DNA from: CAYQOX01 sp964419335
GTDB lineage: Bacteria > Hinthialibacterota > Hinthialibacteria > Hinthialibacterales > Hinthialibacteraceae
Direction of reading: 5' to 3'
Assembly: GCA_964419335.1 (NCBI GenBank)
Contig: CAYQOX010000023.1
Location: forward strand, 6,237-70,236
Length of the DNA stretch: 64,000 bases
Shown here: positions 34,622 through 43,381 of the stretch, in pieces
How positions within the stretch are numbered: position 1 is the stretch's first letter
Layout: each line of letters begins with the position of its first letter
Notes under the pieces: generated by a model
The model's input: only the letters and a program-made list of their open reading frames with translations
Told to the model about the DNA's origin: nothing
Database searches by the model: none
Position numbers and translations under genes: made by a program

Positions 34622-36282
34622 TCTCCACTGAAACCACCTCACGACCAAGAGACCGGCTCACTCTCTATCTCACTTTAAGCCTTGTGGTATTCATCGCCTA
34701 TCTAGGTTTACGCTCCCACACCTTCCTTGGCTATCTTGTGCACGATGATGGTCTTTTCTTATATGCAGGACAGGCTTGGGCGGGTGGAGAAGTCCCTTAC
34801 CGCGACTTCTGGGATCATAAACCACCGGGGATATTCTTCTTTCATTCTCTGCCCTTACGTTTATTTCCTTTTTCTTTATGGGCGGTCAAACTTCATCTGC
34901 TATTGTGGTTAACCGCCTGCGCTGTATTATTGTATGCTTTATTACGGCGTTTCTTTCACCGCAGCGCTTCTTTCCTTGGGATTGCATTTTTCATCCTCTA
35001 TACCAGTTACTTTTATACGATTCGCTCCGGAGGTCTCACGGAAGAATGTGCCCTCTTCTGGGTCATTCTCAGTTATTGGTTAATAACGCGGCCAAAAGGA
35101 AAACTTTGGCGCAACGCGCTTTACTCAGGAATCGCACTAGGGTTGGCGATACAATTTCGACAAACCTACGTCTTTGAATCGCTCTTTCCCATAGGTGGGT
35201 TGGGGTATTCCATGTTACGTAAGCAGATTTTCTGGAGAACCGGCAGCGGTGCGATTGTAACTTTTTGCCTTGGGATGATCCTTCCTGAAATCATCATCTC
35301 ATCCTATTTCCTGCTGCAAGGCTGCTGGTGGTCCTATCTCGAAGCGAGCTACTTATCCAATTTCTCCTATGTCGGTGAACGTCCAGATCATACTTGGAAT
35401 GAAATTTATTCCATTTTCAAGGAATCCATTTTCTCCACCGGTCCTTATCTATATACGCCTTTGCTCGCTTTCATCGCCATGATTTGGCAGCGTCAAGAAG
35501 TGCGTTGGTTGCTCCTTCCATTACTGCTTGTTTTTGTCGGGGATCTCTTTTCCATCACTCTGAGTGGGGAATACTACAGTCATTATTTTGTTCAAGGAGC
35601 AGTCACTTTCGCCTTTTTGCTAACGTTTTTCTTTGATGGGATTGAACAGAGAATAAAGCAAATCAAGGCATTGAACTATAAGAATCTCCTTTTTTCATTG
35701 GCCACCTTGATTCTCGCAATTATGACATTGTATCCCGCATACACCGGCTTGCGTAATTATATTTCGGACTATCGATTCATCCTTGAGGAAGTCAGTACAA
35801 AAGAGCGGATGTACGCGATGCAACAAAGCGTCGCCGAAGCTGCACAGCAGATCACCTCGCCCGAAGATCGCATTTTACTCTTGGGACAACGCCCTAACTC
35901 CGTCTATTTCTTCGCAAAACGCTATGCAGGCTCACGCTATTATCATTACTCCCCAATATGGAAACCCAAACTGCGCAAGGCTCTTAAGGACTGGCAAAAA
36001 GAAGAATTTATGCAGGATTTACGAGAGTACAAGCCATCCTTACTTCTGGTCGATCTCCGTGCCCGCGACTTACGAGAATTGGCAGAACTCAACCCGGATG
36101 AACGCAGCCGCTTGGATTTTTTACCCGGCTTTCGTGAGTATATAATCGAACATTATGTGCCCTTTGAAGAAGCCATCGAGAGAGCCCCTGAGGATTGGTT
36201 TTGGTATGGCTACCGATTGATTTTTCTTATCCGCAAAGATCACACCGATGAAATGAAAAAACGCTTTCTATCCTCCAACTAA
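34618..36282 (+). CDS. GT39-type membrane glycosyltransferase
   Basis: 554 aa, about 11 helices plus a soluble C-terminus (about 390-554). The first loop has VHDDGLFLYAGQAWAGGEVP then YRDFWDHKPPG, the acidic (DD) loop and DHKPP phrase of ArnT/PMT-type polyprenyl-phosphate-sugar transferases. Likely glycosylates lipid A, protein or another envelope acceptor. The start overlaps the lgt stop (ATGA) and has AGGAGA upstream, so it is the third gene of an lspA-lgt operon, hinting at a link with lipoprotein or envelope modification. Confidence 0.85.
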   Translation: MISTETTSRPRDRLTLYLTLSLVVFIAYLGLRSHTFLGYLVHDDGLFLYAGQAWAGGEVPYRDFWDHKPPGIFFFHSLPLRLFPFSLWAVKLHLLLWLTACAVLLYALLRRFFHRSASFLGIAFFILYTSYFYTIRSGGLTEECALFWVILSYWLITRPKGKLWRNALYSGIALGLAIQFRQTYVFESLFPIGGLGYSMLRKQIFWRTGSGAIVTFCLGMILPEIIISSYFLLQGCWWSYLEASYLSNFSYVGERPDHTWNEIYSIFKESIFSTGPYLYTPLLAFIAMIWQRQEVRWLLLPLLLVFVGDLFSITLSGEYYSHYFVQGAVTFAFLLTFFFDGIEQRIKQIKALNYKNLLFSLATLILAIMTLYPAYTGLRNYISDYRFILEEVSTKERMYAMQQSVAEAAQQITSPEDRILLLGQRPNSVYFFAKRYAGSRYYHYSPIWKPKLRKALKDWQKEEFMQDLREYKPSLLLVDLRARDLRELAELNPDERSRLDFLPGFREYIIEHYVPFEEAIERAPEDWFWYGYRLIFLIRKDHTDEMKKRFLSSN

Positions 36283-36290
36283 TGGCTTTT

Positions 36291-36602
36291 CTACATTGTC
36301 GAACGACGAAAAACGCCCATCGGTTTTTGTCGTTGCATTGAGGGCTTATTTCTACGAAGCGCCGATTTGCGTATACCACGGCCGCGAATAAAGGCTGTTA
36401 ATTTCTTCTTTTTCACGTACCATTCCAGGATCGCCACTGTGTTTTCATCGACAATGCGGCATACCGGTTTGGGTACAAAAATAAAATGATCCGGATTATC
36501 CAGATTAGGGCCCTCTGCATCGGTATAAAAACATATGTGATAATAGCGAGTCACTTCTTCTTCAAATATACCGTTAAGGATAATTTCTGATTTGTTTTGC
36601 AT
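36291..36602 (-). CDS. Small hypothetical protein with basic tail
   Basis: 103 aa, family not recognised. The first 70 residues look folded and beta-rich (YYHICFYTDAEGPNLD, DHFIFVPKPVCRIV); the last 30 are very basic (RGRGIRKSALRRNK, RRSTM) and might bind nucleic acid. No signal peptide or helix for the membrane. The ATG at 36602 has GGGGGG at good spacing, supporting translation. It lies 48 nt after the pgeF stop on the same strand and is probably cotranscribed. Confidence 0.65.
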   Translation of the reverse strand: MQNKSEIILNGIFEEEVTRYYHICFYTDAEGPNLDNPDHFIFVPKPVCRIVDENTVAILEWYVKKKKLTAFIRGRGIRKSALRRNKPSMQRQKPMGVFRRSTM

Positions 36603-36650
36603 AGACCCCCCTGTCTCATTACTCCCAAGTTGTTACGCCGATATTTTTAT

Positions 36651-37409
36651 CTAACCTTTTTGGATGACGGCCATATTATGGCCGACTCCCGCGCCATCCC
36701 GACGGTAGGAAAAAAATCGGTGGTCTTTATAGGTACTTTCAGATGATATCTCAATCCAGTGGGATTTTACACCCATTTTTTCCAATTGATAAGCATTAAT
36801 TCTTTTGAGATCAAGAGTCCGGGTTTGAGGCAAAAAAGCCTCGCCAATATGCCCCCACTTGCGATAAAAAGGGCTCCAAACCTCTTCCCCAATTTCAAAG
36901 GTTTCACCGCAAATTCCCGGTCCAATCCAAACCAAAAGTTCCTCTGGATCCACCGTAAATTCTTCCACCATACGATGTACCGCCGCAGATGCAATCCCCT
37001 TCAAAGTTCCCCTCCATCCGGCATGAACAATGCCAATACATTGACCGGTTCTATGGGCGATGAATATCGGGAGACAATCAGCCACCAGAATCGCGAGAGG
37101 AATATGAGAACAATCCGTGATAAGTGCATCGCCCTCACCGAGCTGTCCTTTCCCATTGCGGCGGCTTTCCTTAAATAAAGAGAAAGTCACTTTCCATATC
37201 CGCGTCCCATGGACTTGATACACATGGGTTAAGTCTTGACTGTTTATCCCAATTTGTGAACACGCGGTTTGTCGTGCACGCTGCACCTCTCGATACTCAC
37301 CTTGATTAAAACTAAAATTATCCAACGAAGAGCCCGTAGTCCCTGGGCCAAAAAAACCATGACGTATTGAAGTCACTTTTTTCAATAGATTGGATTGAAT
37401 TAATTCCAT
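36651..37409 (-). CDS. pgeF: Polyphenol oxidase/purine nucleoside phosphorylase family (YfiH)
   Basis: 252 aa, multicopper-polyphenol-oxidase/YfiH (cytoplasmic laccase-like) fold; family members act as purine nucleoside phosphorylases or clear misincorporated L-Ser from peptidoglycan precursors. Motifs: HGTRIW, DALITD, ILVADCLPIF, GIVHAGWRGTLKGIA (His and Cys metal/active-site set: His in HAGW, Cys in ADCLP) and WIGPGICGETFEI. I prefer the ATG at 37409 with GGTGGA upstream over the ATG at 37436, which lacks a ribosome site. Confidence 0.9.
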   Translation of the reverse strand: MELIQSNLLKKVTSIRHGFFGPGTTGSSLDNFSFNQGEYREVQRARQTACSQIGINSQDLTHVYQVHGTRIWKVTFSLFKESRRNGKGQLGEGDALITDCSHIPLAILVADCLPIFIAHRTGQCIGIVHAGWRGTLKGIASAAVHRMVEEFTVDPEELLVWIGPGICGETFEIGEEVWSPFYRKWGHIGEAFLPQTRTLDLKRINAYQLEKMGVKSHWIEISSESTYKDHRFFSYRRDGAGVGHNMAVIQKG

Positions 37410-37802
37410 CGTATCTATTCCACCAAATGCGTTCATTGATACAATTGTATTCTCGTTCGCATCCAGGGAAAATGGACGGGATTATTTCTTGGATAACGAA
37501 CTCCATGAATCAATCGTATTTAAGATACAAGGCCTTTACGATTCAAATAAATAGAGGATGCTTGTAGATCAAGTATAATCAAGAAACCTAAGACTAACTT
37601 ACCCAACGTTTCAGACGTTCCTCATTGTTTGGCTATCGTTTTTTTCGTACTTTTAGCCTTCTAAGTAATAACAAAGGTTGATGGAGCCTCCTCGACTAGG
37701 GTAAATTTATTTTGTGCTCAGGTAGCGCTCTCATAAATAGAATTTAACGTTATAATGAAACGATTCTCACAATCTTAATATAGACGAACAAGTAAAAAAC
37801 CT
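37410..37802. other. Divergent intergenic region
   Basis: 393 nt between pgeF and the TPR lipoprotein gene. Several TATAAT-like boxes occur (for example 37574-37579, 37751-37756) without a matching -35. No RNA gene, repeat or coding ORF found. Confidence 0.45.
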
Positions 37803-38939
37803 ATGAGATCAAAACCAATTCGACCCATTCTCAACATACTTTGGATATTCTTTTTTTCGGTAGGGTTCCTCGTGCTTCAATCTTGTAACGATCCCGAACC
37901 CCAAGTAGAAACTCTTGATATTGAGCCTTTGGTTGAACAAAAAAAGTATGATGAAGCGATATCCACTTTAAAAAAAGCCTTGACCGAATTTCCTAAAAAC
38001 ACCGATCTGTTGTACAATCTCGCTGCCGTAGAACACATGCGTAGAAATATCAATGAAGCCTTACGCATTACCCAAAGAGCTTTGAACTATGCACCCAATG
38101 AAGATAACCTTCTCTTGCTGGCTTCCGAATTACATCTTGAGAATGGCCATGTTGAAGAAAGCCTGCAGTTTTTTAATCGTCTCAATGAACAGACACAACA
38201 AACCGCACGCGGGCAATGGTTATACGGTATTCTTCATTCCCATTTACGCCATTGGCAACAGGCTGAAGGGTGTTTTCGTGCAGCCATCTCTTTAGATGAA
38301 TCCTCCAGCGCAGCGAAAGCCGCATTGGCTTTAAGCTTAATTCGGCAAAATCGCATCGATGAAGCCAAAGAAATTCTTCAAAACTTGGAAGATCAGGATC
38401 AACAATCAAGCGAAACCCTTCATCAAATGGCGGAATGTTATTTGCTTTTGGGGAATGCAGAAAAAGCGAAATCATTGGCGCAACAATTAGTGGAAGAACG
38501 TCCCAATGATGCCCAGGTTTGGTCGCTGATGGGAAGAACTGAGATGATTCTGTTAAACTTTGGTGAATCAGAAAGCGCCTTTACTCGTGCGATTGCGGCG
38601 CCAAACTCCATCCCCTGGCATAAGGTGCAATATGCAGAAATGCTTTTTGCGGCGCAACGTGAAGATGAAGCCTTGGCTCAAGCCTTGGAAGTGGAAGAAA
38701 AACTTTCCCAAAATGACATTCAAATCCACAATCCAACACTTTACAACCTGTTAGCGACCCTCTATGCCCGGAAAGGACAAATTTTACTGGCACGCAAATT
38801 CTTGAATCAATCTCTTTTGATCGATACCAACCAACCAAAAGTACAACAGTTGATTCAGCAGATCAACCAAGCCGAAGAAGGAAATCTTCCAGAACAAACA
38901 CCTCCCATGGATATTCCTTCAGCGACCGAAGAACCCTAA
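37803..38939 (+). CDS. TPR-repeat lipoprotein
   Basis: 378 aa. A hydrophobic leader ends in a lipobox-like LQSC (Cys28); the Gln at -2 is unusual but acceptable. The rest is about eight TPR units (for example NTDLLYNLAAVEHMRRNINE, AEGCFRAAISLDE, YNLLATLYARKGQI), with a Pro-rich tail. It is expected on the periplasmic face of a membrane as a scaffold for a complex such as pilus or secretin assembly; the partner is unknown. The ribosome site is weak. hpt follows 25 nt later on the same strand. Confidence 0.85.
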   Translation: MRSKPIRPILNILWIFFFSVGFLVLQSCNDPEPQVETLDIEPLVEQKKYDEAISTLKKALTEFPKNTDLLYNLAAVEHMRRNINEALRITQRALNYAPNEDNLLLLASELHLENGHVEESLQFFNRLNEQTQQTARGQWLYGILHSHLRHWQQAEGCFRAAISLDESSSAAKAALALSLIRQNRIDEAKEILQNLEDQDQQSSETLHQMAECYLLLGNAEKAKSLAQQLVEERPNDAQVWSLMGRTEMILLNFGESESAFTRAIAAPNSIPWHKVQYAEMLFAAQREDEALAQALEVEEKLSQNDIQIHNPTLYNLLATLYARKGQILLARKFLNQSLLIDTNQPKVQQLIQQINQAEEGNLPEQTPPMDIPSATEEP

Positions 38940-38964
38940 GTATTTTTAGAATCAGGTTTGATTC

Positions 38965-39480
38965 ATGGAAGAGAAACACATCTTAATCCAACGGGAAGAT
39001 CTTACTCAACGCATTCACCAACTCGCTCGGGAAATTAACCAAAGTTATACGCATGAAGAGGTGATCTTGGTCACTGTCTTAAAAGGGGGTGTCGTGTTTC
39101 TTGTGGATTTAATGAAAGAACTGCAAATGGATCTCGAACTCGCCTTTCTCTATCTATCCAGCTATGCCGGAGAAAAAAAACCCATCAGCAAAGTTCGTGA
39201 ATATTCTTTACCCTTCCCTTCCTTAAAGGATCGTCATGTTTTGCTTATCGAAGACATATTGGATACGGGGGCGAGTTTTTCCTACGCATGGAAACGATGT
39301 CAGGAACAGGTCCCTCGTTCTCTCAAATCTTGTGTTCTACTTGTGAAAGACCGGGATCGAGAAGTGGAAGTCCCTCCGATTGATTACTGCGGCTTTCATA
39401 TTCCCAATGTATTTGTTGTAGGCTACGGGTTGGATTACCAAGAGAAATACAGAAACTTACCTTATATCGCTACCATGTAA
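38965..39480 (+). CDS. hpt: Hypoxanthine phosphoribosyltransferase
   Basis: Salvages hypoxanthine/guanine with PRPP to IMP/GMP. 171 aa, normal size. VTVLKGGVVFLVDLM corresponds to the base of the active site, SSYAGEKKP to the flexible loop, and VLLIEDILDTGASF is the PRPP-binding motif; DYCGFHIPNVFVVGYGLDY is the C-terminal purine-binding signature. Follows the TPR lipoprotein gene after 25 nt. Confidence 0.93.
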   Translation: MEEKHILIQREDLTQRIHQLAREINQSYTHEEVILVTVLKGGVVFLVDLMKELQMDLELAFLYLSSYAGEKKPISKVREYSLPFPSLKDRHVLLIEDILDTGASFSYAWKRCQEQVPRSLKSCVLLVKDRDREVEVPPIDYCGFHIPNVFVVGYGLDYQEKYRNLPYIATM

Positions 39481-39495
39481 GAATGGAATGCATAG

Positions 39496-39969
39496 TTACC
39501 CCACGGTGGGATGGTTTTTTAACCAATGAAGAAAATAATCCGAGACAGGATGATGAGAGGCGGCGCGGATCAACTGCCGAATATCCTTTGCAGAAGGTAA
39601 CAGCCCCCGAGAGGTAACATCCGGCCATCCCGCATAAGTGAAAGCCAGAATACGCTTTCCACTTGCGTTGTATAGTTTTACTTGTTTTCGATAATAACGT
39701 AAAGAAGAAACCTCATAGAGTTCATCCAGTTTCTCCAAATCGCTTTCATCCATCGTATACAAAACCCCTTCTACTTGAGAGTTTGCCGATGGCATAATAT
39801 TGGGTAAACCTTGCCGTTCCATCCGCATCAGTTCATCACGCATTACATTGAATACTAATTGATAGCCCTTCAGGATGGCGGATTCGGTCGCATAGATGTT
39901 TATATGATGACCGCGTAATTCCTCCGAATCCATGTGATGGTTATAGGCAAAATAATAGACCTTCTCCAT
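39496..39969 (-). CDS. Gamma-glutamylcyclotransferase-like (AIG2/GGCT fold)
   Basis: 157 aa. MEKVYYFAYNHHMD replaces the usual YFAYGSNM substrate loop, and VEGVLYTMDESDLEKLDELY carries the Glu expected as the catalytic acid of the GGCT fold; the C-terminus (SHHPVSDYFLHWLKNH) fits this group. It may act on gamma-glutamyl amines or have another role, because the substrate loop deviates. ATG 39969 with AAAGGG six bases upstream is chosen over a non-ATG start at 40011. It lies 63 nt before the secretin stop, in the same direction as the secretion operon but beyond its end. Confidence 0.75.
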   Translation of the reverse strand: MEKVYYFAYNHHMDSEELRGHHINIYATESAILKGYQLVFNVMRDELMRMERQGLPNIMPSANSQVEGVLYTMDESDLEKLDELYEVSSLRYYRKQVKLYNASGKRILAFTYAGWPDVTSRGLLPSAKDIRQLIRAASHHPVSDYFLHWLKNHPTVG

Positions 39970-40032
39970 ACCCAACCCTTTCTTTCGAACGGTGGAAGCT
40001 TTCCCAAGCAAGAAAACGATTTTTTATCGAGA

Positions 40033-42168
40033 TTAAAATGAGTCGTCGTTCGAGTAGGTGCGAATAACTCCTTCTTCTTGATTCGTACGACGGTTTGTTT
40101 GGTTAGAGTTCGAAGAACGCCCGCTATTATTTACGCGTTCACGCAGGCTCTTTGATTCCATCATCCCGGGTTGCATATTATGGGAAGTTGCGTTGGCAGA
40201 AACACCTTCATCTTCCAGACGCTCCAAAGCTCTTTCGATGGCTTCCCGTTCGTGTTCTTCCTCGTCACTCCAATCCAAGAGGGCATCATCCACTTGGGTT
40301 TCAGCGAACCCCGTCGCCCCACGTTCTTGTAATTCTCTCACTCGTTCAACATTGTCCACCATGGCAAACTCGTAAGGATCATCAATATTAACAATACGTG
40401 GCGTAATAAATACAAGCAATTTTTGTTTGCTGCTGGAATCACTTCGGTTTTTAAATAGATTGCCAACGACAGGAATACTACTAAGAATAGGAACCCCAGA
40501 GTGGCTTTTATTCATTGTCCGGTTTATAATGCCACCCAAGACAACAGTTCTTCCACTTTTTACCGTCGCTTGCGTGTTGATAAAAGAGCCATCAACCGCT
40601 AATCCCTCTCCGAGATTCGAAAGCTGAACCCGACGGCTGCGGGTATCTTCCATCCCAATGAACATTTCAATATATCCCGATTCTGATGAGTACACTTCCA
40701 AATCGATCTTCGTACCCACATCCCGGAATTGCTGGGTAAAATAATCCCCAGAACTATAACCACTCCCGTAATATCCCTGCTGCCGGGTGGCAAAAGGTTC
40801 TTGTGAACCAAGGACGAAAGAACCAATCCCACCATCTTGCACCAACAAGCGAGGACTCGCAATAATCTCGGCCACTTTCTTTTCTACCATCGCCTCGACT
40901 TGGAGCCGATAGTTTCCTTCACGCACATCCAGAAGAGTTAAACCACTACCGGATGTCGATAAGAAAGGATTAAAAGAAAAGAAAGTAGTGGCACTACCAG
41001 TATTCGGGGCGGCAGGATTGCCGCCTTCACCGATATCGCTGCCAAAATCAGCGGAAGTTCCTAAAGAGAAAGATTTATCGTTATTGATTTGCACAATATC
41101 GGCTTCGATCCAAATTTGTTGCGTAGGTATATCGATTTGCTTGATTAATTGAACGGCCTGTTCCACAACCGAAGGAATATCCCAAATAATGATACGGTTC
41201 GTCCGTGGATCAAAATCCAAATAACCATATTCCGTAAGAAACCCTTCGATCAAAGGGAGAACATCCTCGGGCAGTGCGAAAGAAAGGGGAATAATAGCCG
41301 GTTCGATCGCCCGATCCAACTGCTCAATAATGGCCTGGGCACGATCCAAACGTTCAGGAGTATCGGTAATAATGATCTGGTTATTACGATAATCAATAAA
41401 AAGTTCCCCTTCAACCGTATTAACAACCCCCATCAATTGATCGGCGATTTCCTGGGCATTGGCATAACGAATACGAAAAACCCGCGTTTGCGTTTCCACA
41501 TCCAACCGTTGAAGCATTTGCCTCATGTCTTCAATGACTTCGGGAATATCTTCTACAATAAGTTGCCCCGTATCGTAGTCGGTAATAAGACGCCCATCAG
41601 AACTGAGCAAATTTTCAAAAGCGGCTTGGACCTCTTCTATATTCTTGTAAACCGGACGAAAAGTATAACGCATCAAATCAACTGGAACCGCTTTTTCTTG
41701 AGCGATGGTTTGTGCATCCCCCACCCGGATCACTCCACTCTCAAGCACCATATAATCCAACCCATTGGAAGGAAGGACGGTTTCTAATACCTCGCGAAGG
41801 GTTGGCCGTTCCAAACTAAAAGTCACCTTTTGGTTAATTCCACTATCCGTGATAATCTCAACCCCGGCTTGTTGCCCTACAAATTGAAGAATTTGAGTCA
41901 AATCATTATTACGGGCAGCGACAGTTCCCGGAATGGTCGCATCCAGATTGGGACCTCGTCCACGACCTGTTTGTGCGGCTTCGGCTTCAGCCTCTTGCTG
42001 GGAGTCACCTTCTTGTTGAGGTTGAGCCCCTTGCTGTGGGGCTTCTTGTTGATTGGCATTGGCGGGTGTTGGGCGAGGTAAATTTTGTTGTTGAGCGAAA
42101 CAAACTCCAGTCCCAATCGCGATATACAGTAGTAAATATACAGATAGTCTTGATATTGAATGATTCAC
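40033..42168 (-). CDS. gspD: Secretin of T2SS/T4P (GspD/PilQ-like)
   Basis: 711 aa outer-membrane secretin. Signal peptide (about 1-25), Gln/Glu/Ala/Pro-rich linker (26-70), a secretin/TonB N0 domain (85-150), N1/N2 domains with VFRIRYANAQEIADQLMGVV and EPAIIPLSFALPEDVLPLI, and the C-terminal secretin core with IEADIVQINNDKSF, IIASPRLLVQDG, VVLGGIINRTMN and PVVGNLFKNR. The last 90 residues are Glu/Arg/Asn-rich. The start is GTG at 42168. It is the last gene of the 40-52 kb operon, 55 nt after the GspC-like gene. Confidence 0.92.
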   Translation of the reverse strand: MNHSISRLSVYLLLYIAIGTGVCFAQQQNLPRPTPANANQQEAPQQGAQPQQEGDSQQEAEAEAAQTGRGRGPNLDATIPGTVAARNNDLTQILQFVGQQAGVEIITDSGINQKVTFSLERPTLREVLETVLPSNGLDYMVLESGVIRVGDAQTIAQEKAVPVDLMRYTFRPVYKNIEEVQAAFENLLSSDGRLITDYDTGQLIVEDIPEVIEDMRQMLQRLDVETQTRVFRIRYANAQEIADQLMGVVNTVEGELFIDYRNNQIIITDTPERLDRAQAIIEQLDRAIEPAIIPLSFALPEDVLPLIEGFLTEYGYLDFDPRTNRIIIWDIPSVVEQAVQLIKQIDIPTQQIWIEADIVQINNDKSFSLGTSADFGSDIGEGGNPAAPNTGSATTFFSFNPFLSTSGSGLTLLDVREGNYRLQVEAMVEKKVAEIIASPRLLVQDGGIGSFVLGSQEPFATRQQGYYGSGYSSGDYFTQQFRDVGTKIDLEVYSSESGYIEMFIGMEDTRSRRVQLSNLGEGLAVDGSFINTQATVKSGRTVVLGGIINRTMNKSHSGVPILSSIPVVGNLFKNRSDSSSKQKLLVFITPRIVNIDDPYEFAMVDNVERVRELQERGATGFAETQVDDALLDWSDEEEHEREAIERALERLEDEGVSANATSHNMQPGMMESKSLRERVNNSGRSSNSNQTNRRTNQEEGVIRTYSNDDSF

Positions 42169-42223
42169 GCGAAACCATCCCCCTTCTCAATTAGGCCTTG
42201 ATGAAATGATAAAATTGCTTATG

Positions 42224-42754
42224 TCATTGAACCATCGTGGTTATATACCCTGTGGTCCCGCTAGCGACATGTTGAATCTTAACTCGTTGATCGTCAAAAC
42301 CCTTTGACTCAACAGAAAGAATCTTGAAATCCCCATTCACGGGATCTGAACAAACTTCACCGACTTTTTTCGTAAAATCTTCATTCTTATGATTACGTAA
42401 TATCACCATATTCCCCATCGCCATAACAATCTTCCAATTTTTCCCTGGAACCACCGGCGTGGGCGTTGGTTCGGGTTTAGGAGTCGGAGTCGGTTTAGCT
42501 TTCCATTTCGCAAGCGCAACAAAGGCCTTGGTTTTACTAAACGTCAAGTTGTTTTCCCGCTGATCGATGATGGCTTCTTCATTCCGTTGCTCGATCACAT
42601 CATCAGGATTCACAACTTGATTTTGATATTTGGCAGTCGGATCATAATCGCGATTATTCATATAATCCCGAATTTGAAATGCCAAAACCACAGAAGAACC
42701 AATGAGTGTAAGCAATAGAATCGTATACGTTAGAATGATTTGATTCTGTTTCAT
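42224..42754 (-). CDS. GspC/PilP-like inner-membrane component
   Basis: 176 aa: an N-terminal membrane helix (about 8-26), a polar region, a Thr-Pro/Lys-Pro linker (PTPTPKPEPTPTP, about 87-100), then a small beta domain (WKIVMAMGNMVILRNHK to the C-terminus) that resembles GspC HR/PilP domains which contact the secretin. The assignment relies on topology and position between gspM/pilO and the secretin. The start overlaps the previous stop (ATGA) and has TAGGGA upstream. Confidence 0.65.
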   Translation of the reverse strand: MKQNQIILTYTILLLTLIGSSVVLAFQIRDYMNNRDYDPTAKYQNQVVNPDDVIEQRNEEAIIDQRENNLTFSKTKAFVALAKWKAKPTPTPKPEPTPTPVVPGKNWKIVMAMGNMVILRNHKNEDFTKKVGEVCSDPVNGDFKILSVESKGFDDQRVKIQHVASGTTGYITTMVQ

Positions 42755-43365
42755 GATGTTTCCCTATCCTCGGGAGCCTCTCCTTCACGATATTCAATCA
42801 AACGGGATATGTGCATATCGACCATCAACAAACTGGTATCAGCATTAGGATTATTTCCCACATTCCGGCGATTCATCCCCATGCTGCCGTTATCATGCAT
42901 TTGGTTGTCAATACGAAGAAAATCGACTTCCATGACTTTCGATTTTCTTTCAATGGAATACAGAAGTTGACCCAGCTGTAATGGAGTGCACTCAATATCA
43001 TCAATTTGGTAAGTGATGATTTTAAAGTCATCTTCAGTTTGATGCTGCTTGGGTTGAATTCGTTGTCCTTTAATCCCTGTTTTTTCAAAGATTTCAGACA
43101 ATGTTTGTCGAATCGCAATTTCCTGCTGAGTATCACTCCCAGGGAGTTTTAATTCTTCTTCCATTTCATCAAATTTGGCTTTGATTTCGATGGCTTCACT
43201 TTGGACATCAAGTAGTTGTTCGATTTTATCCGACGTATCGGTCAAATCATCGTTAAGGACCAACCAGGTTTCACCCAAGCTACGATAAGCATAGATGCCA
43301 CCAAAACCAAGAGCAAGCAACAGTGTAATAACAAATAAATATTTTTCACTTTTGGTTTTAAACAT
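42751..43365 (-). CDS. PilO/GspM-like protein
   Basis: 204 aa, one N-terminal helix (about 8-26), a coiled-coil stretch (40-75) and a ferredoxin-like domain ending VDMHISRLIEYREG. The topology and position after the PilM-PilN fusion identify it as the PilO/GspM assembly-platform subunit. GAGG precedes the ATG; the gap to the PilM-PilN stop is 16 nt. Confidence 0.8.
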   Translation of the reverse strand: MFKTKSEKYLFVITLLLALGFGGIYAYRSLGETWLVLNDDLTDTSDKIEQLLDVQSEAIEIKAKFDEMEEELKLPGSDTQQEIAIRQTLSEIFEKTGIKGQRIQPKQHQTEDDFKIITYQIDDIECTPLQLGQLLYSIERKSKVMEVDFLRIDNQMHDNGSMGMNRRNVGNNPNADTSLLMVDMHISRLIEYREGEAPEDRETS

Positions 43366-43381
43366 TATGAACCTCTATTTC

